Source: Hellea sp965224755
Lineage (GTDB): Bacteria > Pseudomonadota > Alphaproteobacteria > Caulobacterales > Maricaulaceae
Direction of reading: 5' to 3'
Assembly: GCA_965224755.1 (NCBI GenBank)
Contig: OZ245061.1
Span: 1,550,001 to 1,614,000 of the forward strand
DNA: 64,000 nt
Part shown: piece after piece, positions 49,993-58,969 of the stretch
Layout: each line of letters begins with the position of its first letter
How positions within the stretch are numbered: position 1 is the stretch's first letter
Notes under the pieces: generated by a model
Databases searched by the model: none
Seen by the model: only the letters and a program-made list of their open reading frames with translations
Told to the model about the DNA's origin: nothing
Position numbers and translations under genes: made by a program

Positions 49993-52854
49993 CTAAAGCG
50001 GATTGCCGTTGGCGTCGAGTTCAACCACCGGATAACCCAGCGCTTTGACTTCATCCATATATTTCGCCTTATCACCGACCACGACCATAATCATCTCGTC
50101 GAGATTAAGGTGTTTGGCGGCGAGGGCGTCAATATCTGCCTTGCTCATGCCTTGCAGGATGTCGACCTGCTCATCCACGAAGCTAGGCTTTAGATTATAA
50201 GTCATCATGCGCGAGAGGAAGCCGAGTTTCTGGCCCGGCGTTTCGTAAGCGCGGGCATCACGCTGGCCGATGGCAGATTTGGTAAAGGCCAGTTCATCAT
50301 CGGTAATGCCGTCTTTTTGATAGCTTTTAATCTCGTTGATGAATTCGGTCATAGACGCGGCTGTTGTGTTGGCGCGAACGCCGGCCCCGGCGCGGTACCA
50401 ACCGCGGGTTTCATTGCCGTTGAAGAATGAACGGGCGCCATAAGTATAGCCCTTATCTTCGCGCAAATTCAGATTGATGCGGCTGTTAAAAGCTCCTCCG
50501 AGCATGTAATTCATAAGACCGGCTTGGTAATATTCGCCCGTTGCGTCATAAGGCAGAGCGCGTTTACCGATCCGGATTTCGGATTGTGCGGCGTCCGGCT
50601 TATCAACGAAATAGACAGTTGTTTTGCCCAGATCAGGGAAAGCTTTTGTTTCAACGGCGGCAACATCGCCGCCCTCCCAAGCCGAGAGCGGCGCAAGCGC
50701 TTTGGTCATCGCCGCTTCGCCGAGGTCACTAACGCCGACAATGCTTGTAATTTTGGGAGAATAATGGGCGGCGTAAAACGCTTTCACATCATCGAGCGTG
50801 ATATTGGGAACGGTAGCTTCCGTGCCGTTATCAGGGAAGGCAAAGCTGTTATCCGAGCCGTACATGACCTTGTTAAAGACATTGCTGGCTGTCGTGCTGG
50901 CGACTTTTTTATTTGCCTTGATGCCTTGCAGCGTATTGGCTTGCACGCGGGCAAAGTCATCAGCCGCAAATTTCGGCTTGAGCAGTTTCTCCATCGCAAT
51001 GGCCAAGGTCTCGTCGAGATTCCTGGTCAATGTGCGAACCCGCATGGTGGTGAAACTATCGCCGCTATTAAACGAGACAGAAGAGCCGAGCTTGTCCAAA
51101 CGGTTTGAGAGGTCTTCGACACTGGAGTCGAGCGTGGCTTCGTCCAGCATCGCTGCCGTCATAGAGGCGAGGCCAAGCTTGTCCAGCGGCTCGTGGCTTT
51201 GGCCGGTTTTAATGCGTACACTGATTGTCGTGGTAGGCGTTTCGCCATTGACTGCTCCGAGTACATCAATGCCGTTGCCTAAGCTTGCGCGGTAAACAGG
51301 CGGGGCTTTTATGGCCGGGTTTGCGCCTTGGGGCGGGATGACGCTGCGGTCAAAATCATCTTCGGGCAGGCTCCATTCAACGCTTCCAGAGCCGGCATCG
51401 GCTGGAATGTCCCGCATATAACGCTGCCATGTATCGGGCCCGGCTATGGCCTGAATTTGACCTTTGGGGACGATGCTCATGACGACGGCGTGTTTGCCTT
51501 TAATATATGTATTATAGACCCGCATAACGTCGGCTTTGCTCACACTTTCATAGCGCGCAATATCATCGCCAATGCCGTTTGGATTGCCGCGATAAGTGCT
51601 ATAGGCCGCAAGCTGACTGACTTTGCCCGAAACGCTTTCGAGTCCGTAAATCATGCCGGAGACGATACCCGCTTTCACGCGAGTCAGATCATCATCTTCA
51701 ACGCCGCGCGTTTCAAATTCGTCCAGTGAATCGCGCAGGATTTTGTCGATATCAGCCAAGGATTTGACTTTCGCAGGATTTGTAACGGCTAAGAGCGTAA
51801 AGCTACAAGAGAGTTCGCGGCACCCATGATTGGCGCCGGCCTGAACAGCGAGGCCGGGCTTTTGCAGGTTCTTATAGATCAAGGAAGTCTGCCCGCTGCC
51901 CATAATATTCATCAGAACATCAAGCGGAGCTTCGTCCGGGTGATTAGAGTGAACTGTCGGCCATGACATATAGAGCAGGGGAAGCTGCACATTATCTTCG
52001 AGCGAGATATAACGGTCAGCGTCCAGCGTGACAGGTACATATTCCGGCATATCGACAGCCGGGCCAACGGGAATAGAGCCGAAATATTTCTTGACCCAAG
52101 CCAATGTTTCAGCCTCGTCAAGATCGCCGCCAATGGTCAGCGTGGCGTTGTTTGGGCCATACCAACGCAGGAAAAACTTTTTGAGATCATCCAGCGTTGC
52201 GCGGTCAAGGTCTTCGAGATAACCAATCACTGACCAACTATAAGGATGGCCTTCAGGGAATTGGGCTTCGCCGACACGCTCGCCTAAGAGGCCATAAGGA
52301 CGGTTATCAACCCGTTGGCCGCGTTCGTTTTTCACGGTTTCGCGCTGGGTTTCAAACTTCTCGGTGGTCACAGCATTGAGGAAGTAGCCCATACGGTCAG
52401 CTTCGAGCCAGAGCATTTTTTCAAGTTGGTTGGACGGAACCGTCTCGTAATAATTGGTGCGGTCTGTATTGGTTGAGCCGTTAAGCGTGCCGCCGGATTC
52501 GGTGATCAAGCCGAAATGCTGTTCGTCTGCTACATTTTCCGAGCCTTGGAACATCATATGTTCAAAGAAATGGGCAAAGCCGGATTTGCCGACATCTTCG
52601 CGGCCCGATCCAACATGGTAAGTGATATCAACATGGACAAGGGGGTCTGATTTGTCTTCGTGCAGAACAACCGTTAAGCCATTGGCCAGTTTATATTTTT
52701 TATATGGTATGACGACTTCATTGCCTTTTTGGGAAACCGTTTCAACGAGCGTAATCCCGTCCGGCAAATCAATAGAAGGCGTTGGCACTGATGCGCCTTG
52801 GCAAGCGGCAAGCACTAAGGCTAGGCCCGCGGATAAGAGCAATTTTTTAGTCAT
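49993..52854 (-). CDS. M16 zinc metallopeptidase, lipoprotein
   Basis: 953 residues, two M16 halves. A lipobox LAAC gives Cys18 as lipid anchor. The inverted zinc motif HFFEH is at residues 95-99, with a downstream Glu expected from the ETVKNERGQRVDNRPY region. The C-terminal M16 half is inactive-type, closing with FLSRMMTYNLKPSFVDEQ. It resembles periplasmic pitrilysin/PqqL-like proteases that degrade peptides in the envelope. Single gene unit. Confidence 0.93.
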   Translation of the reverse strand: MTKKLLLSAGLALVLAACQGASVPTPSIDLPDGITLVETVSQKGNEVVIPYKKYKLANGLTVVLHEDKSDPLVHVDITYHVGSGREDVGKSGFAHFFEHMMFQGSENVADEQHFGLITESGGTLNGSTNTDRTNYYETVPSNQLEKMLWLEADRMGYFLNAVTTEKFETQRETVKNERGQRVDNRPYGLLGERVGEAQFPEGHPYSWSVIGYLEDLDRATLDDLKKFFLRWYGPNNATLTIGGDLDEAETLAWVKKYFGSIPVGPAVDMPEYVPVTLDADRYISLEDNVQLPLLYMSWPTVHSNHPDEAPLDVLMNIMGSGQTSLIYKNLQKPGLAVQAGANHGCRELSCSFTLLAVTNPAKVKSLADIDKILRDSLDEFETRGVEDDDLTRVKAGIVSGMIYGLESVSGKVSQLAAYSTYRGNPNGIGDDIARYESVSKADVMRVYNTYIKGKHAVVMSIVPKGQIQAIAGPDTWQRYMRDIPADAGSGSVEWSLPEDDFDRSVIPPQGANPAIKAPPVYRASLGNGIDVLGAVNGETPTTTISVRIKTGQSHEPLDKLGLASMTAAMLDEATLDSSVEDLSNRLDKLGSSVSFNSGDSFTTMRVRTLTRNLDETLAIAMEKLLKPKFAADDFARVQANTLQGIKANKKVASTTASNVFNKVMYGSDNSFAFPDNGTEATVPNITLDDVKAFYAAHYSPKITSIVGVSDLGEAAMTKALAPLSAWEGGDVAAVETKAFPDLGKTTVYFVDKPDAAQSEIRIGKRALPYDATGEYYQAGLMNYMLGGAFNSRINLNLREDKGYTYGARSFFNGNETRGWYRAGAGVRANTTAASMTEFINEIKSYQKDGITDDELAFTKSAIGQRDARAYETPGQKLGFLSRMMTYNLKPSFVDEQVDILQGMSKADIDALAAKHLNLDEMIMVVVGDKAKYMDEVKALGYPVVELDANGNPL

Positions 52855-52917
52855 AACATGTCCTCTGGTGATATCTGAAGTTTATTATTATTGATTATCG
52901 ATAAGGTGTATAGCGTC

Positions 52918-53985
52918 TTATTTTTCGCGTGTCCATGGCCCTCTTACGGGAGGGCGGCGTTTTCCAAATTCTTTTTTCGGAGAGGGCTTACGGCGTTTGC
53001 GCGGCATGTTGCTTTCTGTATCAGGGCGGCCGCCGCCAAATTTTACCAAAGCCGCGATACGCTTTTCTATAGGTGGATGTGTAGCAAACACCCCGGCAAA
53101 ACCTGTGCGCGGATTTTCAAAGGCCATTTCGCGGATTTCGGCGGGTACATTTTTAAGTTCTGCACGACCAGAAATTTTCTGCAGCGCCCGTATCATCGCG
53201 TCCGGGTTCTTGGTCAGTTCAACCGCGCCCGCATCGGCCATATATTCGCGTTTTCGCGACAGGGCAAAACGGGTCAGCATCGCCAGCAAATAAGAAATAC
53301 CGATAATGGCAATGGCAAAAAAGATCAGCGCGCCTGCGTTGCCGCCGCCGCTGCGCCTATGATGATTACTGCGCGGCAGGTTGGTCCGAAAAACACCGCG
53401 CACAAGCCCTTCGCCGACAAAGGCAAAGATACCGACGAAGATAACCGCAATAATTAAAAGCCGCACATCCTTATGCCGTATATGAGAGAGCTCATGCGCG
53501 ATAACCGCTTCTAGTTCTTGGTCATCCAGATTATCCATTAGCCCGCGCGTGAGCGTCACTGAATAGTTCTTATCTCTGATGCCGCTGGCAAAGGCATTCA
53601 TCACCGGGGTTTCAATGACTTTCAGCTTGGGCATGGTCAGGCCGCGCGAAATTGCCAGATTTTCAAGCAGGCGGTAAATGCGGGGTTCTTGGGAAATGGT
53701 CACGGATTTTGATTTTGTCGCGATGTCGATCATGGCTTGATGCCCCAGAAAGGCAACTGCAAACCAACTGCCCGCCGCTCCAAGCGCTATGGGCGCGGCG
53801 CGGGGCATGGATTGGGCGGCATAGCGCAGTCCGGCATCAAAGGATCTGTCCGTTGTAAAGCCTGTCCATAAAATGGTCAGCCCATAGGCCAGAAACAGCA
53901 AAAGCAGCGGAAAGAAAATCAGCAACAGAATACTGCGCAGATTATTATTCCAGATATGGGTTTTTAGGCCATAAGCTTGGATCAT
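52918..53985 (-). CDS. M48 family metallopeptidase (HtpX/Ste24-like)
   Basis: 355 residues. Membrane helices lie at about 15-40 and 65-82. The zinc motif HELSH is at residues 164-168 within VIAHELSHIRHKD, and the third ligand Glu in REYMADAGAVEL. A further hydrophobic stretch follows the active site, and the basic C-terminal tail is MPRKRRKPSPKKEFGKRR. Such proteases handle misfolded membrane proteins. Nine bases after lemA; LemA-M48 pairs are widespread. Confidence 0.93.
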   Translation of the reverse strand: MIQAYGLKTHIWNNNLRSILLLIFFPLLLLFLAYGLTILWTGFTTDRSFDAGLRYAAQSMPRAAPIALGAAGSWFAVAFLGHQAMIDIATKSKSVTISQEPRIYRLLENLAISRGLTMPKLKVIETPVMNAFASGIRDKNYSVTLTRGLMDNLDDQELEAVIAHELSHIRHKDVRLLIIAVIFVGIFAFVGEGLVRGVFRTNLPRSNHHRRSGGGNAGALIFFAIAIIGISYLLAMLTRFALSRKREYMADAGAVELTKNPDAMIRALQKISGRAELKNVPAEIREMAFENPRTGFAGVFATHPPIEKRIAALVKFGGGRPDTESNMPRKRRKPSPKKEFGKRRPPVRGPWTREK

Positions 53986-53994
53986 AGGACTATC

Positions 53995-54561
53995 CTATGC
54001 GTCGAAATCGACAACCGGCGGCGCTTGCAGGGCTTCGCGGCCTTCGGGCGCTTCAAAGAAGTCACGCTCTTTAAAGCCAAACGGGCCGGCGATCAACACG
54101 GCCGGAAACTGCTCGCGCGCAGTATTATATTCTTGCGCCGCATTATTGTAAAATCGGCGGGAGGCTGCGATCTTGTTTTCGACATCAGCAAGCTGATCTT
54201 GAAGCTGCATGAAATTTTCATTGGCTTTAAGTTCAGGATAAGCTTCGGCGAGGGCGAAGAGTTTACCCAAAGCTTGGGTTAGAAAGCCTTCGGCTTGGGC
54301 CTGTCCTTTGACCGTGTCCGCCGACACCGCCATATTCCGGGCCTTAATAACATCTTCAAAGGTTTGCTTCTCGTGTTTGGCATAGCCTTTGACAGTATTA
54401 ACAAGTTGCGGGACGAGGTCTTGGCGCATTTTAAGCTGAACTTCGATGTCCGACCACGCTTGATTGCAGGTCTGCCGCAAAGCGACTAATCGGTTATAGA
54501 TGCCAATAATGATGAAGGCGAGAGCGGCGATAATGCCGAGAATTACGAGTAAAGCTGTCAT
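53995..54561 (-). CDS. lemA: LemA family protein
   Basis: 188 residues. One N-terminal membrane helix (2-21), then a helical-bundle domain with RLVALRQTCNQAWSDIEVQL, RQDLVPQLVNTVKGYAKHE and the AEAYPELKANENFMQLQ block that defines LemA. Envelope protein of unclear function, usually encoded with an M48 protease as here. Confidence 0.93.
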   Translation of the reverse strand: MTALLVILGIIAALAFIIIGIYNRLVALRQTCNQAWSDIEVQLKMRQDLVPQLVNTVKGYAKHEKQTFEDVIKARNMAVSADTVKGQAQAEGFLTQALGKLFALAEAYPELKANENFMQLQDQLADVENKIAASRRFYNNAAQEYNTAREQFPAVLIAGPFGFKERDFFEAPEGREALQAPPVVDFDA

Positions 54562-54660
54562 GTATGTCCCCTATGCGGAATGTTAAGTGAGTTTAACGGC
54601 AAATAGTGTTGAATGACAAGGCGGTGCGTGAATTTAATTAAGGCGGCGAAACTCCCACCC

Positions 54661-54763
54661 GTCATTCCGGGGCCTGAAGGGAACTCGGAAGGTTGAGAGG
54701 GTGTTAGGTGATTGAGAGTATGTTCACAGCCTCTCGACCTTCCGCGTCAAGCGCGGAATGACA
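54661..54763. repeat. Inverted repeat with palindromic arms upstream of lemA
   Basis: Left arm 54661-54700 begins GTCATTCCG and ends CGGAAGGTTGAGAGG; right arm 54731-54763 is the inverted CCTCTCGACCTTCCGCG...CGGAATGAC. The arms differ inside. It lies in the 246-bp gap between lemA and the TRAP operon end and could terminate the latter. Otherwise I see nothing in this gap. Confidence 0.75.
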
Positions 54764-54807
54764 GGGGAGAACGTCATTATGAGGCCCGTCCTGTGTAGTG
54801 CGTATTT

Positions 54808-56382
54808 CTATTGAAGCATCAAAGCCGGAAGCTTGGTTGCGAGGCCGGGCATGAGGATAACCATTAAAATGACAAAAAGCTGTATGAGAATGAAGGGGAG
54901 TACGCCTCGGTAAAGCGCTGTCGTCGTCACTTCGGGCGGGGCGACGCCGCGAAGGTAGAATAGTGCAAAGCCGAAGGGCGGGGTCAGGAAACTGGTTTGC
55001 AGGTTCAGCGCCATTAACACGCCCAGCCATATCGGATCCATACCTGTGGCCAGTAAAGGCGGGGCGACGAGCGGCACCACGACAAATGTAATCTCGATAA
55101 AGTCGAGGAAAAACCCCAATACAAACATCACCAGCATAACGACGGCCAGAGCGCCCCATTTCCCGCCGGGCGCCGCTTCTAAAAGCCGCCCGACCAGTTC
55201 ATCGCCGCCAAAGCCGCGAAATATCAGGCTAAAGATGGTTGCGCCGATCAAGATGATAAAGACCATACAGGTGATATGCAGGGTCGTGCGCGAGACATCG
55301 CCGAGTTGTTTGTTTCGGGTTAAGGGTACGAGGGAGAGGGCTGTGCCAATGATGGCTAGCCCGGCCAGACCTAAAGCGAGGGCGAGGGCGCCGCGCTCGG
55401 TTCCCGTCCAGTCATTCTGGTCAAAGCGCATATCCACACCGGTCAGATCAATGACGACAAGCAATATAAGGCCAATGGCCGCGAATAAAGCCGCGCGGCG
55501 GCCTGTGGCCGTAGGCGCGGTTTTATTCGCGGCAAGCAGGATTGCCCCTAAGGCTCCAAGCGCCGCGCCGCGTGTGGGCGTGGCGTAACCTGACAGGATA
55601 GAGCCGAGCACGGCGATTATCAGCAAGATTGGCGGCAACATCGCAATCAGCGTTTTGCGAATAAAAGGCCAAGGCGAGACCCCGGACGGCCACTCCTGCG
55701 CCGGGGCCATAGCGGGTTTGAAATAGGCCGTAAGGGTTATGTAGAGGGCGTATAGCCCAACAAGGATAAGGCCGGGAAGCAATGCCCCGGCAAAGAGATC
55801 GCCGACCGAGACCACGCCGCCGCCTTCCAGCCCAAAACTGCGCTGGGCTTCTTGGTAAGCATTGGACATCTGGTCGCCCAAGATAACGAGAACGATAGAG
55901 GGCGGGATGATTTGGCCGAGCGTACCTGATGCCGCGATAGAGCCTGCCGCCAGTGAGGGCGCGTAATTACGCTTGAGCATGGTGGGCAGTGATAACAGTC
56001 CCATCGTGACGACTGTCGCGCCGACAATGCCTGTGGAAGCGGCAAGCAGCGCCCCGACAAAAACAACGGAGACTCCGAGTCCGCCTTTAAGCGGCCCAAA
56101 TAAATCGCCCATCGATTCCAGCAAATCTTCGGCGATACGGGATTTCTCCAGCATTACTCCCATAAACACAAATAAAGGTACGGCGATGAGGATTTCGCGG
56201 GTTATCAGCGGATATATTCGCCCCGGCAGAGAGAGCAGGAAATCAGTCTCAAATGTGCCTGTGGCCACGCCTAATGCGGCGAAGATGAGCGATACGCCGC
56301 TGAGCGTAAAAGCGACATTATAACCGCCCATCAATCCGAGACAGGCAAAGGCGAACATAGCGAGGGCGAGAATATCTGCCAT
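54808..56382 (-). CDS. TRAP transporter large permease (DctM type)
   Basis: 524 residues from the ATG at 56382, which overlaps the stop of the small-permease gene (TAATG); a longer frame would start within that gene. About 12-14 hydrophobic segments, with the IT-superfamily motifs VPLFVFMGVMLEKS and ASGTLGQIIPPSIVLVILG. Roughly 100 residues longer than typical DctM, with an extra hydrophobic block in the middle (about 300-400), as in the larger TRAP permeases of some organic-acid systems. It imports an organic anion driven by a sodium gradient. Confidence 0.9.
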   Translation of the reverse strand: MADILALAMFAFACLGLMGGYNVAFTLSGVSLIFAALGVATGTFETDFLLSLPGRIYPLITREILIAVPLFVFMGVMLEKSRIAEDLLESMGDLFGPLKGGLGVSVVFVGALLAASTGIVGATVVTMGLLSLPTMLKRNYAPSLAAGSIAASGTLGQIIPPSIVLVILGDQMSNAYQEAQRSFGLEGGGVVSVGDLFAGALLPGLILVGLYALYITLTAYFKPAMAPAQEWPSGVSPWPFIRKTLIAMLPPILLIIAVLGSILSGYATPTRGAALGALGAILLAANKTAPTATGRRAALFAAIGLILLVVIDLTGVDMRFDQNDWTGTERGALALALGLAGLAIIGTALSLVPLTRNKQLGDVSRTTLHITCMVFIILIGATIFSLIFRGFGGDELVGRLLEAAPGGKWGALAVVMLVMFVLGFFLDFIEITFVVVPLVAPPLLATGMDPIWLGVLMALNLQTSFLTPPFGFALFYLRGVAPPEVTTTALYRGVLPFILIQLFVILMVILMPGLATKLPALMLQ

Positions 56383-57071
56383 TAGTGTTCTATGTCCTGC
56401 GCGGCGAAGAATTTTGGCGTATGGGGCGGGCGTTCGGGGCGCGGCTGACCGTGCAGGCACATCGCGGCGCGAAGGGCAATGGCGAGACCTTGGGCAATCA
56501 TAGCCACACAAAATATTGGAATGAGGGTTTTTAGAAGATATTCCCCGCGAATACCGTCGGCTTCGGCAGAGCCTTCAAAAATTTGCCAAGAAAACCCGAT
56601 AAAGCTTTGCGAATTCCACAGAATAATCAGGCAGACGGGGAGCAGGAAGACATAAAATCCGGCAAAATCAACCATGGCCCGCGATTTGGCGTTCATATTG
56701 GTGTGAAATATATCGACCCGTACATGTTGCCCGGCCAAAAGCGTGGCCGCCGCGCCGAGCATAATGACGGCGGCATGGAGATATTCTGCGCTCTCAAAAA
56801 GCTTCGTCCAAGACAGGCCAAAGATGGAAAGCGCAAAGACACTCATAGCGACCGAGATAACCAAAACCGGTAGGGCCCATTTGATGATTTCGCCGCTTAT
56901 ATAAGAAGTGCTATCAATCAAACGGATGAATGCGTTTGAAAAAAGCGTTAAAAATCGGTGAGTTGGCAGGAATATGTAAAGTAGGGGCAAGAGGCATAGC
57001 GGCAGAAATACCCAGCCTATCGCGGTCAGAGCTGCGCCCAAATTCGCTAATATCTCCCCCCAATCCTTCAT
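56382..57071 (-). CDS. TRAP transporter small permease (DctQ type)
   Basis: 229 residues with four main membrane helices. AGQHVRVDIFHTNMNAKSRAM in the middle is the small-subunit signature (core AGQHVRVDI). Forms the membrane complex with the large permease. Overlaps the substrate-binding protein gene by four bases. Confidence 0.9.
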   Translation of the reverse strand: MKDWGEILANLGAALTAIGWVFLPLCLLPLLYIFLPTHRFLTLFSNAFIRLIDSTSYISGEIIKWALPVLVISVAMSVFALSIFGLSWTKLFESAEYLHAAVIMLGAAATLLAGQHVRVDIFHTNMNAKSRAMVDFAGFYVFLLPVCLIILWNSQSFIGFSWQIFEGSAEADGIRGEYLLKTLIPIFCVAMIAQGLAIALRAAMCLHGQPRPERPPHTPKFFAAQDIEH

Positions 57072-58213
57072 TCTGCGTCGAGAGCTATCTGTCGGGCGCG
57101 GATATAAAGCCCGTCGCTCATTTCCGTCCAGCCGCGATACTGATTTCGGGCTTTAAGATAGCTGTCATAGATTTTGCGGGTTTGGGCGTCGGAGTTGCCA
57201 AATTCGCGCACCACCTCTTCGCCGAGCCGGCCGACTTGAGTCATAATTTCGTCGCTAAAGAAGCGCGGGGCGATACCGTGCTCACGTTTTAAGGTCTCAA
57301 GCGCCTTGCCGTTTTCATGGGTATATTCACCGAGGCTACTATCATTGGCGGCTTTGGACGCAACCCGCACCATGGCCTGCTCGGAGGCGGTTAGGCTGTT
57401 CCACACATCCAGATTTATGCCGATAGCGAGAGAAGCTCCGGGTTCATGAAAGCCGGGGGCGTAATAATAAGGCGCTTCGCGGTAAAAGCCGAAAGCCAGA
57501 TCATTCCACGGCCCAACCCATTCGGTGGCGTCAATCGCGCCGGATTGCAGGGCTTGGTAAATCTCTCCGCCCGAGAGGCGCACAGCCGCGCCGCCGAGCC
57601 TGCGAATAACTTCGCCGCCAAGTCCGGGCATGCGCATTTTGAGACCCTTAAAGTCTTCCAGCGAGTTAATTTCTTTCTTAAACCAGCCGCCTGTTTGGTG
57701 GCCGGTATTACCCGCCTGAAAGGGCTTGATATTAAATTGCGCCGAGAGCTCATCCCAAAGCTCCTGCCCGCCGCCAAATTCGCACCAGCCCATAATCTCG
57801 GCGGCGGTCATGCCCATAGGCACGGCAGTAAAGAAGGAGAAGGCCTTGGATTTGCCCTGCCAGTAATACTCCGCCGCATGATACATATCGGCCGCGCCCG
57901 TCGAGACGGCGTCAAAACATTCCAGCCCGCCGACAAGCTCGCCTGCGGCATAGACTTTTACGTCAATTCGCCCGCCGCTAAGATCATAAAGCGCTTTGGA
58001 AAAACGGTTGGGCATTTGGCCGAGGCCTGGGAAATCCTTGGGCCAGCTTGTTGCCATGCGAAATTGTTTTAGGCCTTTAGAAATAGCCGGCGCGCCGATG
58101 ATTTTATCGGCAGCTTTGACGGTGGTCTTAGCCTTATCACCCCCCAGTACAGCGGCGACGCCTGTCCCTGTGGCAACAGCGGCAACAGCGCCTAATATAT
58201 GGCGGCGTTTCAT
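57068..58213 (-). CDS. TRAP substrate-binding protein, TakP-like
   Basis: 381 residues. MKRRHILGAVAAVATG resembles a twin-arginine signal. The mature protein shows the DctP fold with TSWPKDFPGLGQMPNRF, HAAEYYWQGKSKAFSFFTAV, RMPGLGGEVIRRLGG and the ATEWVGPWNDLAFG ligand region. The last two are close in pattern to TakP of Rhodobacter, which binds 2-oxo acids with sodium. A 2-oxo-acid or related substrate is thus likely but not shown. First gene of the three-gene TRAP operon. Confidence 0.9.
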   Translation of the reverse strand: MKRRHILGAVAAVATGTGVAAVLGGDKAKTTVKAADKIIGAPAISKGLKQFRMATSWPKDFPGLGQMPNRFSKALYDLSGGRIDVKVYAAGELVGGLECFDAVSTGAADMYHAAEYYWQGKSKAFSFFTAVPMGMTAAEIMGWCEFGGGQELWDELSAQFNIKPFQAGNTGHQTGGWFKKEINSLEDFKGLKMRMPGLGGEVIRRLGGAAVRLSGGEIYQALQSGAIDATEWVGPWNDLAFGFYREAPYYYAPGFHEPGASLAIGINLDVWNSLTASEQAMVRVASKAANDSSLGEYTHENGKALETLKREHGIAPRFFSDEIMTQVGRLGEEVVREFGNSDAQTRKIYDSYLKARNQYRGWTEMSDGLYIRARQIALDAE

Positions 58214-58223
58214 ATTTTGGGCT

Positions 58224-58952
58224 TCATATTTGGTCTTCCATCATGTGCCAACCTTGGGGGCCGAGCACCTCGCACGGGCGGTAGCGGGCTTTGTAATCCA
58301 TCTTCGGACTGCCTTCGACCCAATAGCCGAGATAAAGATATGGAAGCCCCAAAAGTTGGCAGCGCTCAATCTGGTCAAGGATCATGAGATTGCCGAGGCT
58401 GCGTTTCTTCTCGTCAGGATCAAAAAAACTATAAACCATAGAGAGGCCATCAACCAAGCGGTCAATGAGCACGCAGGCGATCAACACATTCTCTGCGTCG
58501 CGATATTCCAAAATTTCGGTCTCTGTGGAGCATTCTTCAACCATCATCTCGTAACGGATGAAATCCATTTCCGACATACCGCCGCCGTGATGGCGTGAGG
58601 TCAGATAGCGGTGGAGGAGATTATATTGTTCCTCCGTTGCCAAAGCTTCGGAAAGATCGCGCGTGACATCAAAATTAATCTTGAGGATACGGCGAAAATT
58701 CCGGCTCGGCATGAATTCATGCGCGCGAACACGAAGCGAGCGGCATTCACGGCACGTCTCGCAGGCCGGGCGGTAAATCACATTTTGCGAGCGGCGAAAG
58801 CCTGCATGGGTCAGATAATTATTCAGATGCGGCCCGGTTAGCGGATCAAGCTGGGTGAAAATCTTGCGCTCCATCCGGCCCGGTAGATAGGGGCAGGGCG
58901 AGGGGATTGTCAGATAAAACTGCAATCGATTCGGATCAAATGGCTGCGTCAT
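58224..58952 (-). CDS. bpt: Aspartate/glutamate leucyltransferase
   Basis: 242 residues from the ATG at 58952 (MTQPFDP); the longer frame upstream overlaps the permease end and is rejected. SPCPYLPGRMERKIFTQL and ACETCRECRSLRVRAHEF carry the conserved cysteines; the GNAT-like C-terminal half has MVYSFFDPDEKKRSLGN and YLYLGYWVEGSPKMDYK. It adds Leu to N-terminal Asp/Glu, feeding the N-degron pathway through ClpS. Confidence 0.94.
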   Translation of the reverse strand: MTQPFDPNRLQFYLTIPSPCPYLPGRMERKIFTQLDPLTGPHLNNYLTHAGFRRSQNVIYRPACETCRECRSLRVRAHEFMPSRNFRRILKINFDVTRDLSEALATEEQYNLLHRYLTSRHHGGGMSEMDFIRYEMMVEECSTETEILEYRDAENVLIACVLIDRLVDGLSMVYSFFDPDEKKRSLGNLMILDQIERCQLLGLPYLYLGYWVEGSPKMDYKARYRPCEVLGPQGWHMMEDQI

Positions 58953-58969
58953 GGTAAGTTTATAGCATC

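Noticed and set aside
57446..58072. 208-residue plus-strand frame
   Set aside because: Antisense to the TRAP binding-protein gene, whose motifs are unambiguous.
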